Notes: generated from the sequence alone by a model not told the origin. DNA of 64,000 bases from Hydractinia symbiolongicarpus (GCF_029227915.1 NC_079876.1:29423828-29487827), one strand, 5' to 3'; shown: positions 11,087-22,736, counted from the first letter of the stretch. Made by a program: numbers and translations.

Positions 11087-11457
11087 TGAAATTTCAGGTT
11101 ACCAAGGTTTCTTGAACTTGGAAAAAGTACTGGCAATGAACCTTAATGTTCCAAATCGTGTAAGTGCATTAACATCTGTCGATTTTCTTATTTCTTTAAT
11201 AATTTGCCGTTTTGATAATTCAACAAATTGACTGGAACTGCAAAATGGTATGGTAATATTTGGGATTTTGAGTTTGAAAGATTTAGATATGGAAGGATTA
11301 ATTGCGCATTGTAAAATAACGGCTGGTACAACTATTGCAGCTATTCTATTCCTCCAGGTTCGATACTTCGCCACAACGTGTCTTGGCAAACACATTTCCA
11401 CGTTGAAATTCTCCAAGCATCCTTCAATCATCTTATTAGACAGGTTAACAAAGCTAA

Positions 11458-11540
11458 TACCAGAGGTGGGGTTCGAACCCACGCGGACAATCGTCCATTG
11501 GAATTTAAGTCCAACGACTTAAACACTCGGCCACCCTGGT
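11458..11540 (-). pseudogene. tRNA-Leu(UAA) copy, D-arm changes
   Basis: Anticodon loop CTTAAAT and two D-arm changes; the acceptor, variable and T arms match consensus. Confidence 0.5.
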
Positions 11541-11910
11541 TGAAATTTGACGTTACCAATGTTACTTGAACTTGGAAAATGTACTGGCAATGAACCTTAA
11601 TATTCTAAATTGTGTAAGAGCATTACCATTTGACGACCTTTAGATTTTTCAATAATTTTCCATTTTGATAACTCAACAAAATGGATGGAGCTGCAAAAAG
11701 GGATGGTAATAATTGGGATTTTGAGTATGAAATTTTGAGATATGGAAGGCATAATTGCGCAGCGTGAAATAACGGCTGGTAGAATTATTGGTGCTATTCC
11801 ATTTCGCCATGTGCGATACTTGACCACAACGTATCATGTTAACACATTTCCACGGCTAAAACCCTCCAAGTAACCCTCAATCTTTTTATCACACAGGTTA
11901 GCCTAGCTAA

Positions 11911-11993
11911 TGCTAGAGGTGAGGTTGGAAGCCACTCGGACATTCGTCCATTGGAACTTAAGTCCAACGCCTTAACCACTCGTCCACCCTGGT
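11911..11993 (-). pseudogene. tRNA-Leu(UAA)-derived copy, T-arm broken
   Basis: T-loop TTCCAAC with changed stem on both sides, acceptor 3' strand CTCTAGC. The B box is lost. Confidence 0.65.
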
Positions 11994-12362
11994 TGAAATT
12001 TCAGGTTAATAAGGTTACTTGAAATTGGAAAAGGTACGGGAAATGAACCTTAGTATTCTAAATCGCCCAACAGCACCACCATTTGATGACTTTCAGATTT
12101 TTCAATAACTTGCCATTTTGTAGTTCAACAAAATGAATGGAGCTGCAAAAAGAGATGGTAATGTGTGGGATTTTGAGTATGAAATTTTGAGATATGGAAG
12201 GAATAATTACGCATTGTGAAAAAACAGCTGGTAGAATTATTGCAGCTATTCTATTTCTCCAGGTTCGACACTTCGCCACAACGTGTCATGGCAAACACAT
12301 TTCCACGTTTGAATTCTCCAAGCATCCTTCAATCATCTTATCACCCAGATTAACCTAGCTAA

Positions 12363-12445
12363 TACCAGAAGTGGGGTTCGATCCCACTCGGACATTCGTC
12401 CATTGGAACTTAAGTCCAACGCTTTATCCACTCGGCCACCCTGCC
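12363..12445 (-). pseudogene. tRNA-Leu(UAA)-derived copy, acceptor broken
   Basis: Acceptor 5' strand GGCAGGG fails to pair at two positions; T-loop last base and D-arm changed. Confidence 0.65.
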
Positions 12446-12814
12446 TGAAATTTCAGGTTACCAAGATTACTTGAACTTGGAAAAAGTAGTGGCAATGAAC
12501 CTTAATATTCTAAATTGTGTAAGAGCATTACCATTTGACGACCTTCAGATTTTGCAATAACTTGCCATTTTGTAGTTCAACAAAATGAATGGAGCTGCAA
12601 AAAGGGATGGTAATGTGTGGGATTTTGAGTTTGAAAGTTTGAGATATGGAAGGCGTTATTGCACATCGTGAAGTAACGGCTGGTAGAATTATTGGGGCTA
12701 TTCTATTACGCCATGTGGGATAATTCAACACAACGTGTCATTTTAACGCATTTCCACGGTTAAAACTCTCCAAGCATCCTTCAATGATCTTATCACACAG
12801 GTTAACCCAGCTAA

Positions 12815-12897
12815 TACCAGAGGTGGGGTTCGAACCCACGCAGACAATCGTCCATTGGAAATTAAGTCCAACGCCTTAACCACTCGGTCACCCTGGT
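12815..12897 (-). tRNA. tRNA-Leu(UAA), loop variant
   Basis: Anticodon loop CTTAATT (position 37 U), one variable-stem and one D-stem change. Acceptor and T-arm intact. Confidence 0.5.
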
Positions 12898-13262
12898 TGA
12901 AATTTCAGGTTACCAAGATTACTTGAACTTGGAAAAAGTACTGGCAATGAACCTTAATATTTTAAATCGTGTAAGACCATTAACATCTGTCGATTCTTTT
13001 ATTTCTTCAATAATTTGCCGTTTTGATAATTCAACAAGTTGATTGGAACTGCAAAAAAGTATATTTGGAATTTTGAATTTGAAATTTTGAGATATGAAAT
13101 GAATAATTGCGGATTGTGAAATAACGGCTGGCACAACTATTGCAGCTATTCTACTTCTCCAAGTTCAATACTTCGCCACAACGTGTCATGGCAAACACAT
13201 TTCCACGTTCAAATTCTATAAGCATCCTTCAATCATCTTATTACCCAGATTAACCTAGCTAA

Positions 13263-13345
13263 TACCAGAGGTGGCGTTTGAACCCACGCGGACAATCGTC
13301 CATTGGAATTTAAGTCCAACGCCTTAACAACTCGGCAACCCTGGT
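13263..13345 (-). pseudogene. tRNA-Leu(UAA)-derived copy
   Basis: T-arm changed at two positions (TTCAAAC loop), anticodon loop CTTAAAT, D-arm and base 9 changed. Confidence 0.6.
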
Positions 13346-13713
13346 TTAAATTTCAGGTTAATAAGGTTACTTGAATTTGGAAAAAGACGGGAAATGAACT
13401 TTCGTATTCTAAATCGCCCAAGACCTCTACCATTTGACGACCTTGAGATTTTTCAACAATTTGCCATTTTGATAATTCAAAAACTTGACTGGAACTGCAA
13501 AAAAGTATGGTAATACTTGGGATTTTGAGTTTGAAATTTTGAGATATGGAAGGCATAAGTGCGCAGCGTGAAATAACGGCTGGTAGAATTATTGTAGCTA
13601 TTCTATTTCTCCAAGTCCGAACTTCGCCACAACGTGTCTTGGCAAACACATTTCCACGTTGAAATTCTCCAAGCATCCTTCAATCATCTTATTACACAGG
13701 TTAACAAAGCTAA

Positions 13714-13796
13714 TACCAGAGGTGGGGTTCGAACCCACGCGGACAATCGTCCATTGGAACTTAAGTCCAACGCCTTAGCCACTCGGCCACCCTGCT
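13714..13796 (-). tRNA. tRNA-Leu(UAA), acceptor mismatch
   Basis: Consensus except acceptor AGCAGGG (C2 to G, one mismatch) and a D-loop A to C/T change (GGCTAAGG). Confidence 0.6.
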
Positions 13797-14167
13797 CGAA
13801 ATTTCAGGTTACCAAGGTTACTTGAACTTGCAAAAAGTACTGGCAATGAACATTAATGTTCTAAATCGTGTAAGTGCATTAACATCTGTCGATTGTCTTA
13901 TTTCTTTAATAATTTGCCGTTTTGGTAATTCAACAAATTGACTGGAGCTACAGAATGGTATGGTTATATTTGGGATTTTGAGTTTGAAAGATTGAGATAT
14001 GGAAGGATTAATTGCGCATTGTGAAATAACGGCTGGTACAACTATTGCAGCTATTCTATTCCTCCAGGTTCGATACTTCGCCACAACGTGTCATGGCAAA
14101 CACATTTCCACGTTTGAATTCTCCAAGCATCCTTCAATCATCCTATCACCCAGATTAACCTAGCTAA

Positions 14168-14250
14168 TACCAGAGGTGGGGTTCGAACCCACTCGGACAA
14201 TCGTCCATTGGAACTTAAGTCTAACGCCTTAGCCACTCGGCCACCCTGGT
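14168..14250 (-). tRNA. tRNA-Leu(UAA), near consensus
   Basis: One change at the variable/T border, anticodon stem TTAGA and D-loop GGCTAAGG; acceptor and T-arm intact. Confidence 0.65.
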
Positions 14251-14619
14251 CGAAATTTCAGGTTAATAAGGTTACTTGAAATTGGAAAAGGTACGGAAAA
14301 TGAACCTTAGTATTCTAAATCGCCCAAGAGCACTACCATTTGACGACTTTCAGATTTTTCAATAACTTGCCATTTTGTAGTTCAACAAAATGATTGGAGC
14401 TGCAAAAAGGGATGGTAATGTGTGGGATTTTGAGTATGAAATTTTGAAATATGGTAGGAATAATTACGCATTGTGAAATAACGGCTGGTACAACTATTGC
14501 TGCTATTCTATTCCTCCAGGTTCGATACTTCGTCACAACGTGTCTTGGCAAACACATCTCCACGTTGAAATTCTCCAAGCATCCTTCAATCATCTTATTA
14601 CACAGGTTAAGAAAGCTAA

Positions 14620-14702
14620 TACCAGAGGTGGGGTTCGAACCCTCGCGGACAATCGTCCATTGGAACTTAAGGCCAACGCCTTAACCACTCGTCCACCCTG
14701 GT
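14620..14702 (-). tRNA. tRNA-Leu(UAA), stem variants
   Basis: Anticodon stem TTGGC with one mismatch, one T-stem change and D-stem GACGAG. Acceptor intact. Confidence 0.55.
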
Positions 14703-15071
14703 TGAAATTTCAGGTTAATAAGGTTACTTGAAATTGGAAAAGGTACGGGAAATGAACCTTAGTATTCTAAATCGCCCAAGACCACTACCATTTGACGACT
14801 TTCAGATTTTTCAATAACTTGCCATTTTGTAGTTCAACAAAATGAATGGAGCTGCAAAAAGGGATGGTAATGTGTGGGATTTTGAGTACGAAATTTTGAG
14901 ATATGGAAGGAATAATTACGCATTGTGAAATAACGGCTGGTAGAATTTTTGTAGCTATTCCATTTCTCCAAGTTCGATACTTCGCCACAACGTGTCATGG
15001 CAAACACATTTCCACCTTTAAATTCTCCAAACATCCTTCAATCATCTTATCACACAGGTTAACCCAGCTAA

Positions 15072-15154
15072 TGGCAGAGGTGGGGTTCGAACCCACGCGG
15101 ACGATCGTCAATTGGAACTTAAGTACAACGCCTTAGCCACTCAGCCAGCCTGGT
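15072..15154 (-). pseudogene. tRNA-Leu(UAA)-derived copy, acceptor broken
   Basis: Acceptor strands ACCAGGC and CTCTGCC mispair at three positions; anticodon stem TTGTA and D-arm changes. Confidence 0.7.
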
Positions 15155-15525
15155 TGAATATTTAGGTTACCAAGGTTACTTGAACTTGGAAAAAGTACTG
15201 GCAATGAACCTTAATATTCTAAATCGTGTAAGAGTATTAACATCTGTCGATCTTCTTATTTCTTTAATAATTTGCCGTTTTGATAATTCAAGAAATTGAC
15301 TGGAACTGCAAAAACGTATGGTAATATTTGGGATTTTGAATTTGAAAGATTGAGATATGGAAGGAATAATTGCGCATTATGAAATAACCGCTGGTACAAC
15401 TATTGCAGCTATTCTATTTCTCCAGGTTCGATACTCCGCCACAACGTGTCTTGGCAAACACATTTCCACGTTGAAATTCTCTAAGCATCCTTCAATCATC
15501 TTATTACACAGGTTAACAAAGCTAA

Positions 15526-15608
15526 TACCAGAGGTGGGGTTAGAACCCACGCGGACAATCGTCCATTGGAAATTAAGTCCAACGCCTTAGCCACTCGGCC
15601 ACCCTGCT
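15526..15608 (-). pseudogene. tRNA-Leu(UAA)-derived copy
   Basis: T-loop TTCTAAC (G57 to T, B box hit), loop base 37 U, acceptor AGCAGGG. Confidence 0.6.
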
Positions 15609-15979
15609 CGAAATTTCAGGTTACCAAGGTTACTTGAACTTGCAAAAAGTACTGGCAATGAACCTTAATGTTCTAAATCGTGTAAGTGCATTAACATCTG
15701 TCGATTGTCTTATTTCTTTAATAATTTGACGTTTTGGTAATTCAACAAATTGACTGGAGCTACAGAATGGTATGGTTATATTTGGGATTTTGAGTTTGAA
15801 AGATTGAGATATGGAAGGATTAATTGCGCATTGTGAAATAACGGCTGGTACAACTATTGCAGCTATTCTATTCCTCCAGGTTCGATACTTCGCCACAACG
15901 TGTCATGGCAAACACATTTCCACGTTTGAATTCTCCAAGCATCCTTCAATCATCCTATCACCCAGATTAACCTAGCTAA

Positions 15980-16062
15980 TACCAGAGGTGGGGTTCGAAC
16001 CCACTCGGACAATCGTCCATTGGAACTTAAGTCTAACGCCTTAGCCACTCGGCCACCTTGGT
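15980..16062 (-). tRNA. tRNA-Leu(UAA), duplicate of 14168-14250
   Basis: Same changes as its twin 1812 bp away, plus acceptor ACCAAGG with one mismatch. Confidence 0.55.
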
Positions 16063-16431
16063 AGAAATTTCAGGTTAATAAGGTTACTTGAAATTGGAAA
16101 TGGTACGGAAAATGAACCTTAGTATTCTAAATCGCCCAAGAGCACTACCATTTGACGACTTTCAGATTTTTCAATAACTTGCCATTTTGTAGTTCAACAA
16201 AATGAATGGAGCTGCAAAAAGGGATGGTAATGTGTGGGATTTTGAGTATGAAATTTTGAGATATGGTAGGAATAATTACGCATTGGGAAATAACGGCTGG
16301 TACAACTATTGCAGCTATTCTATTCCTCCAGGTTCGATACTTCGTCACAACGTGTCTTGGCAAACACATCTCCACGTTGAAATTCTCCAAGCATCCTTCA
16401 ATCATCTTATTACACAGGTTAAGAAAGCTAA

Positions 16432-16514
16432 TACCAGAGGTGGGGTTCGAACCCACGCGGACAATCGTCCATTGGAACTTAAGGCCAACGCCTTAACCAC
16501 TTGTCCACCCTGGT
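16432..16514 (-). tRNA. tRNA-Leu(UAA), duplicate of 14620-14702
   Basis: Same TTGGC anticodon stem; T-stem is consensus here, D-stem reads GACAAG. Confidence 0.55.
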
Positions 16515-16883
16515 TGAAATTTCAGGTTAATAAGGTTACTTGAAATTGGAAAAGGTACGGGAAATGAACCTTAGTATTCTAAATCGCCCAAGACCACTAC
16601 CATTTGACGACTTTCAGATTTTTCAATAACTTGCCATTTTGTAGTTCAACAAAATGAATGGAGCTGCAAAAAGGGATGGTAATGTGTGGGATTTTGAGTA
16701 CGAAATTTTGAGATATGGAAGGAATAATTACGCATTGTGAAATAACGGCTGGTAGAATTTTTGTAGCTATTCCATTTCTCCAAGTTCGATACTTCGCCAC
16801 AACGTGTCATGGCAAACACATTTCCACCTTTAAATTCTCCAAACATCCTTCAATCATCTTATCACACAGGTTAACCCAGCTAA

Positions 16884-16966
16884 TGGCAGAGGTGGGGTTC
16901 GAACCCACGCGGACGATCGTCAATTGGAACTTAAGTACAACGCCTTAGCCACTCAGCCAGCCTGGT
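16884..16966 (-). pseudogene. tRNA-Leu(UAA)-derived copy, duplicate of 15072-15154
   Basis: Same three-position acceptor damage and anticodon-stem change. Confidence 0.7.
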
Positions 16967-17337
16967 TGAATATTTAGGTTACCAAGGTTACTTGAACTTG
17001 GAAAAAGTACTGGCAATGAACCTTAATATTCTAAATCGTGTAAGAGTATTAACATCTGTCGATCTTCTTATTTCTTTAATAATTTGCCGTTTTGATAATT
17101 CAAGAATATGACTGGAACTGCAAAAACGTATGGTAATATTTGGGATTTTGAATTTGAAAGATTGAGATATGGAAGGAATAATTGCGCATTATGAAATAAC
17201 CGCTGGTACAACTATTGCAGCTATTCTATTTCTCCAGGTTCGATACTCCGCCACAACGTGTCTTGGCAAACACATTTCCACGTTGAAATTCTCTAAGCAT
17301 CCTTCAATCATCTTATTACACAGGTTAACAAAGCTAA

Positions 17338-17419
17338 TACCAGAGGTGGGGTTAGAACCCACGCGGACAATCGTCCATTGGAACTTAAGTCCAACGCCTT
17401 AACCACTCGGCCACCTGGT
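17338..17419 (-). pseudogene. tRNA-Leu(UAA)-derived copy, one base short
   Basis: 82 nt: one G lost from the acceptor 5' strand, and T-loop TTCTAAC as in its twin at 15526. Confidence 0.65.
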
Positions 17420-17788
17420 TGAAATTTGAGGTTACCAAGGTTACTTGAACTAGGAAAACGTACTGGCAATGAACCTTAATATTCTAAATTGTGTAAGAGC
17501 ATTACCATTTGACGACCTTCAGATTTTTCAATAATTTTCCATTTTGATAACTCAACAAAATGAATGGAGCTGCAAAAAAGGATGGTAATAATTGGGATTT
17601 TGAGTATGAAATTTTGAGATATGGAAGGCATAATTGCGCAGCGTGAAATAACGGCTGGTAGAATTATTGTAGCTATTCTATTTCTCCAAGTCCGAACGTC
17701 GCCACAACGTGTCATGGCAAACATGTTTCCACGTTGAAATTCTCCAAGAATCTTTCAATTATCTTATCACACAGGTTAACCTAGCTAA

Positions 17789-17871
17789 TAACAGAGGTGG
17801 GGTTCGAACCCACTCGGACAATCGTCCATTGGAACTTAAGTCCAACGCCTTAACCACTCGTCCACCCTGGT
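17789..17871 (-). pseudogene. tRNA-Leu(UAA)-derived copy
   Basis: Acceptor 3' strand CTCTGTT with one mismatch, D-stem GACGAG and one variable-arm border change. Confidence 0.55.
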
Positions 17872-18239
17872 TGAAATTTCAGGTTAATAAGGTTACTTGA
17901 AATTGGAAAAGGTACGGGAAATGAACCTTAGTATTCTAAATCGCCCAAGAGCACTACCATTTGACGACTTTCAGATTTTTCAATAACTTGCCATTTTCTA
18001 GTTCAACAAAATGAATGGAGCTGCAAAAAGGGATGGTAATGTGTGGGATTTTGAGTATGAAATTTTGAGATATGGAAGGCATTATTGCGCATCGTGAAGT
18101 AACGGCTGGTAGAACTATTGCGGCTATTCTATTTCGCCATGTGGGATAATTCAACACAACGTGTCATGTTGACGCACTTCCACGGCAAAACCCTCCTAGC
18201 ATCCTTCAATCTTCTTATCACACAGGTTAGCCTAGCTAA

Positions 18240-18322
18240 TACCAGAGGTGGGGTTCGAACCCATACGGACAATAGTCCATTGGAACTTAAGTCCAACGCC
18301 TTAACCACTCGGTCACCCTGGT
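18240..18322 (-). tRNA. tRNA-Leu(UAA), T-stem mismatch
   Basis: T-stem ATGGG, variable loop changed (GGACTATTGTCC still pairs), D-stem GACCGAG-like change. Acceptor and anticodon arms intact. Confidence 0.55.
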
Positions 18323-18693
18323 TGAAATTTCAGGTTACCAAGGTTACTTGAACTTGGAGAAAGTACTGGCAATGAGCCTTAATATTCTAAATCGTGTAAG
18401 AGCTATAACATCTGTCGATCTTCTTATTTCTTAAATAATTTGCCGTTTAGATAATTCAACAAATTGACTGGAACTGCAAAAAAAGTATGGTAATACTTGG
18501 GATTTTAAGTTTGAAAATTTGAGATATGGAAGGAATAATTGCGCATTGTGAAAGAACGGCTGGTACAACTATTGCAGCTATTCTACTCTCCAAGTTCGAT
18601 ACTTTGCCACAACGAGTCATGGCAAACACACTTCCACGTTTGAATTCTCCACGCATCCTTCAATCATCTTATCAAAAACGTTAACCTTGCTAA

Positions 18694-18776
18694 TAACAGA
18701 GGTGGTGTTCGAACCCACTCGGACAAGCGTCCATTGGAACTTAAGTCCAACACCTTATCCACTCGGCCACCATGGT
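18694..18776 (-). pseudogene. tRNA-Leu(UAA)-derived copy with proximal T5
   Basis: Acceptor strands ACCATGG and CTCTGTT mispair at two positions, T-stem mismatch and D-arm changes. A T5 run lies close downstream. Confidence 0.65.
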
Positions 18777-19115
18777 TGAATATTCAGGTTAATAAGGTTA
18801 CTTAAACTTGGAAAAAGTACTGGCAATGAACCTTAGTATTCCAAATCGTGTAAGAGCATTGACATCTGTCGACCTTCTTATCTCTTTAATAATTTGCCGC
18901 TTTCATAATTCAACAAATTGGGACTTCGAAAATGAAATTTTGAGATACGGAAGGAATAATTGCGTATCGTGAAGTAACGGCTGGTAGAATTATTGGGGCT
19001 ATTCTATTTTGCCCTGTGGGATAATTCAACACAACGTATCATGTTAACACATTTCCACAGGTAAAACTCTCCAAGCATCCCTCAATCTTCTTATCACACA
19101 GGTTAGCCTAGCTAA

Positions 19116-19198
19116 TACCAGAGGTGGGGTTCGAACCCATACGGACAATAGTCCATTGGAACTTAAGTCCAACGCCTTAACCACTCGGTCACACTGGT
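19116..19198 (-). pseudogene. tRNA-Leu(UAA)-derived copy, duplicate of 18240-18322
   Basis: Same T-stem and D-stem changes, plus an acceptor mismatch (ACCAGTG). Confidence 0.6.
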
Positions 19199-19569
19199 TG
19201 AAATTTCAGGTTACCAAGGTTACTTGAACTTGGAGAAAGTACTGGCAATGAGCCTTAATATTCTAAATCGTGTAAGAGCTATAACATCTGTCGATCTTCT
19301 TATTTCTTAAATAATTTGCCGTTTTGATAATTCAACAAATTGACTGGAACTGCAAAAAAAGTATGGTAATACTTTGGATTTTGAGTTTGAAAATTTGAGA
19401 TATGGAAGGAATAATTGCGCATTGTGAAAGAACGGCTGGTACAACTATTGCAGCTATTCTACTCTCCAAGTTCGATACTTTGCCACAACGAGTCATGGCA
19501 AACACACTTCCACGTTTGAATTCTCCAAGCATCCTTCAATCATCTTAACAAAAACGTTAACCTTGCTTA

Positions 19570-19652
19570 TAACAGAGGTAGTGTTCGAACCCACTCGGAC
19601 AAGCGTCCATTGGAACTTAAGTCCAACACCTTATCCAGTCGGCCACCATGGT
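19570..19652 (-). pseudogene. tRNA-Leu(UAA)-derived copy, duplicate of 18694-18776
   Basis: Same acceptor damage; the T-stem carries two changes and the D-arm one more. Confidence 0.65.
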
Positions 19653-19991
19653 TGAATATTCAGGTTAATAAGGTTACTTAAACTTGGAAAAAGTACTGGC
19701 AATGAATCTTAGTATTCCAAATTGTGTAAGAGCATTGACATCTGTCGACCTTCTTATCTCTTTAATAATTTGCCGCTTTCATAGTTCAACAAATTGGGAC
19801 TTCGAATTTGAAATTTTGAGATACGAAAGGAATAATTGCGTATCGTGAAGTAACGGCTGGTAGAATTATTGGGGCTATTCTATTTTGCCCTGCGGGATAA
19901 TTCAACACAACGTATCATGTTAACACATTTCCACGGGTAAAACTCTCCAAGCATCCCTCAATCTTCTTATCACACAGGTTAGCCTAGCTAA

Positions 19992-20074
19992 TACCAGAGG
20001 TGGGGTTCGAACCCACGCGGACAATCGTCCATTGGAACTTAAGTCCAACGCCTTAACCACTCGGCCACCCTGGT
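19992..20074 (-). tRNA. tRNA-Leu(UAA), exact consensus
   Basis: All 83 positions match the array consensus, the only exact copy in the first 39 kb. First T4 downstream is at 19939-19942, 50 nt past the discriminator. Confidence 0.88.
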
Positions 20075-20443
20075 TGAACATTCAGGTTAATAAGGTTACT
20101 TGAATTTGGAAAGGGTGCGGGAAATGAACCTTAGTATTCTAAATCGACCAAGAGCATTACCATTTGACGAACTTCAGATTTTTTAATAATTTTCTATTTT
20201 GATAGCTCAACAAAATGAATGGAGCAGCAAAAAATGATGGTCATATTTGGGATTTTTTGTTCGAATGTTTAAGATATGGCAGGCATTATTGCGCATCGTA
20301 AAGTAACGGCTGTTAGAACTATTGGGGCTATTCTATTTCGCCATGTGGGATAATTCAACACAACGTGTCATGTTAACGAATTTCCACGGCAAAACCCTCC
20401 AAGCATCCCTCAATCTTCTTATCACACAGGTCAGCCTAGCTAA

Positions 20444-20526
20444 TACCAGAGGTGGGGTTCGAACCCATACGGACAATGGTCCACTGGAACTTAAGTCCAA
20501 CGCCTTAACCACTCGGCCACCCTAGT
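20444..20526 (-). pseudogene. tRNA-Leu(UAA)-derived copy
   Basis: Acceptor ACTAGGG, T-stem ATGGG and an anticodon-stem mismatch. It is the last copy before the LINE. Confidence 0.55.
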
Positions 20527-20763
20527 TGAATATTCAGGTTAATAAGGTTACTTGAATTTGGAAAGGGTACGGGAAATGAACCTTAGTATTCTAAATCGCG
20601 CAAGAGCATTACCATTTGACGACCTTCAGACTTTTCAATAATTTGCCGTGTTGACAACTCAACAAAATTAATGGAACTGTAAGATGGGATGGTAATATCT
20701 GGGATTTTGAGCTTGAAAGTTTCAGATATGGAAGGCATAATTGTGCATCGTGAAATAACGGCT

Positions 20764-20880
20764 TTTATTATTTATTATTTCATTTATTTAAAGATGGTTT
20801 TACATAGTAAATGGTAAATACTAATTTACACCAACAAAGTAAAAAATAAATAAACAAAAAACACAAAGATGTGCCAAGCA
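20764..20880 (-). other. LINE 3' UTR and AT-rich tail
   Basis: After the stop codon the element runs about 117 bp to its 3' end. The last part reads CTTTAAATAAATG and then AATAAT-like repeats on the minus strand. CTTTAAATAAAT recurs in the small insertion at 26001-26054, which links the two insertions to related elements. Confidence 0.8.
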
Positions 20881-21312
20881 TTAAAAATAAGAGACAAGAA
20901 TAGCCGACTTATGTAGCCTACATGTGCAGAGATCTGAAAGATTAAGTGAGATGAGTTCCTTTTTAAAACTCTTGATGGAGAGAGAACTCTTCACTCTGTC
21001 AGGCAAAGAGTTCCATAACAAACAACTTCGAAACAAAAAAGATCTAGTACCAAAGCGTGTTGAACTTGTGGATGGTAAAAGTAGACTATTTTTGCTGCGC
21101 AAATTGTAACTGATACGTCTTATAGCGTAAAAAGACTGCATAAATGACGGATTTTCGTCTGTTAATGTTTTACAAATCTCTACGCAGATTATACGTAAAT
21201 GCAGTTCGTGAATTTGCACACAGTTACAATTTACCAACAAGTCCTGATAACTGGAATGATAGTCTTTTGTTACAGCTCTCAATGCACGTTTGTGTGTTAT
21301 ACTGCACATCAC
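20881..21312 (-). pseudogene. C-terminal part of the LINE reverse transcriptase protein, frameshifted
   Basis: This frame carries the region that normally follows the reverse transcriptase in such elements: KRALRAV, then a stretch ending in LLWNSLPDRVKSSLSIKSF, the familiar WNSLP-containing C-terminus. It overlaps the 3' end of the upstream frame, so one indel near 21285-21305 separates them. The natural stop is at about 20881, followed by the 3' UTR. The first ~10 residues before the shift point are not genuine. Confidence 0.9.
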
Positions 21313-22006
21313 TGCAATACATCCATATAATTGGACAATAGGTAAATATTGATAAAATATAAGAATTTAGCAATAACTTTGATTGTTCAAAACTAATGAA
21401 TCGTCTTATTCTGTAAAGACATCTGACATTGCTATTTCCTTTTTTACATAGATTAGAGATGTGCTCATTAAAAGTGAGACATCTATCAATAGTAATGCCT
21501 AATAATTTTACAGATTCCGATGCGACTAGGAAGTTATTGTTTATTCTTAGCGATAAAGTATCACTGTGTGGACAACCTAAAAACATCATCTGAAACTTTG
21601 CTGGATTAGCAACCAATTGGTTGTTTTCAAACCAGGCTAATACGTTATTTAAGTCATGCTGAAGGTCAGCAATGACTTCATTTAATTGAGATCCACAAGT
21701 GTAGATTGTATTATCATCAGCAAAGTTGCAAATATCAGTTTTTCCAATAAATAATAATAAGTCATTTATAAATATATTAAACAGAAGTGGACCGAGAATA
21801 GAACCTTGTGGAACGCCGAAAACAATTGAGAGCCACTCACTAAAAGAACTGCAGATTTTGGTTCTTTGAAAACGTCCAGAGAGATAACTTATCATAAGGT
21901 AAAGACTTTTTCTATCAAAACCATAAGCAGCCAATTTTGAGATTAAAAGGCCATGATCTATGGAATCAAATGCTTTGGACAAGTCCATTAAGACAGTTCC
22001 CACCAC
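21224..22006 (-). pseudogene. Reverse transcriptase domain of LINE ORF2 (5'-truncated, broken)
   Basis: This 260-residue open frame is the core of a LINE reverse transcriptase, which copies element RNA into DNA at a nicked target. Visible motifs: DLSKAFDSIDH at residues 8-18 with the first catalytic aspartate, VPQGSILGP at 65-73, and FADD at 95-98 (the catalytic Y/FADD). The frame continues upstream to the element edge near 22150 but is cut by a TAA stop at 22070-22072. The methionine at 22006 is internal, not a real start. Downstream the true coding sequence shifts frame near 21285-21305 into the frame described at 20881-21312. With the endonuclease domain absent, a stop and a frameshift, the copy cannot be active. 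Confidence 0.93.
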
Positions 22007-22285
22007 CCCAGACTTATCTAAGCAATGATGCCATTTACCAATTAGGCGAAATAGAGCATTTTGGGTGCTTTATTTACTTCTAAAACCACATAATAATGAT
22101 GAAAATATTGGTTGAAAAAAGCTAGAAATCTGCTTAAATAGAAGCCGTTCGCTTGTAGAATTAATGGTGCTATTCCATTTCGCCATGTGCGATATTTCAC
22201 CGCAACGTATCATGTTAACGCATTTCCACGGTTAAATTCTCCAAGCATCCTTCAATCATCTTATCACACAGTATACCCCGGCTAA

Positions 22286-22367
22286 TACCAGAGGTGGGGT
22301 TCGAACCCACGCGGACATTTATCCATTGGAACTTAAGTCCAACGCCTAACCACTCGGCCACCCTGGC
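22286..22367 (-). pseudogene. tRNA-Leu(UAA) copy, short D-arm
   Basis: 82 nt: D-loop one base short, first base G, variable arm changed. T-arm and anticodon arm intact. It is the first copy after the LINE. Confidence 0.65.
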
Positions 22368-22736
22368 TGAAATTTCAGGTTATTAAGGTTACTTGAAGTT
22401 GGAAAAAGTACTGGCAATGAACCTAAATATTCTAAATCGTGTAAGAGCATTGACATCTGTCGACCTTCTTATTTCTTTAATAATTTGCAGCTTTGATAAT
22501 TCATTAAATTGCCTGGAACTGCAAAAAGGGATGTAATCTTTGAGATTTTGAATTTGAAATTTGGTGACATGGAATGAGTAATTGCGTATCGTGAAATAAC
22601 GGCTGGTAGAATAATTGGGCTATTCTATTTCGCCATGCTCGATATTTCACCACAACGTGTCATGGCAAACTCATTTCCACGTTTAATTTCTCCAAGCATC
22701 CTTCAATCATCTGATCAAAAAAGTTAACCTAGCTAA

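Larger units (their letters stand above)
13780..17385. repeat. Segmental duplication, offset 1812 bp (four units)
   Basis: About 13.78-15.57 kb repeats at 15.59-17.38 kb with a constant offset of 1812 bp. The tRNA copies 14168, 14620, 15072 and 15526 pair with 15980, 16432, 16884 and 17338. A few point differences exist, for example in the acceptor of 16062 versus 14250, so the duplication is recent but not the newest in the window. Confidence 0.9.
18200..19980. repeat. Local duplication, offset 876 bp
   Basis: The units at 18240 and 18694 recur at 19116 and 19570, and the following unit at 19992 keeps the same spacing. The two-unit block is shorter than 2 x 453 because the second spacer lost about 30 bp around 18920, where the usual run after CAACAAATTG is missing. 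Confidence 0.8.
20764..22150 (-). mobile_element. 5'-truncated LINE (non-LTR retrotransposon)
   Basis: A 1.39-kb stretch unrelated to the satellite interrupts one spacer; the spacer around it adds up to the normal ~373 bp. On the minus strand it encodes reverse transcriptase from just before the first catalytic motif to the C-terminal end, then about 117 bp of 3' UTR ending in an AT-rich tail of AATAAT-type repeats. The insert sits between GCT at 20761-20763 and GCT at 22151-22153, a 3-bp match that may be a short target duplication or microhomology. The missing 5' part and A-rich 3' end fit target-primed insertion with 5' truncation. Clade is likely CR1/L2/Jockey-like; a search would settle it. 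Confidence 0.92.

Noticed and set aside
16145-16543. Short open frames of 60-113 codons on both strands of almost every unit
   Set aside because: They repeat with the satellite period, cross the tRNA gene in sense or antisense, have no recognisable domain, and are cut by indels in sibling units. They are by-products of a stop-poor repeat.
21144-21341. Plus-strand frames inside the LINE (20924-21109, 21144-21341)
   Set aside because: They are antisense shadows of the reverse transcriptase and its C-terminal region.
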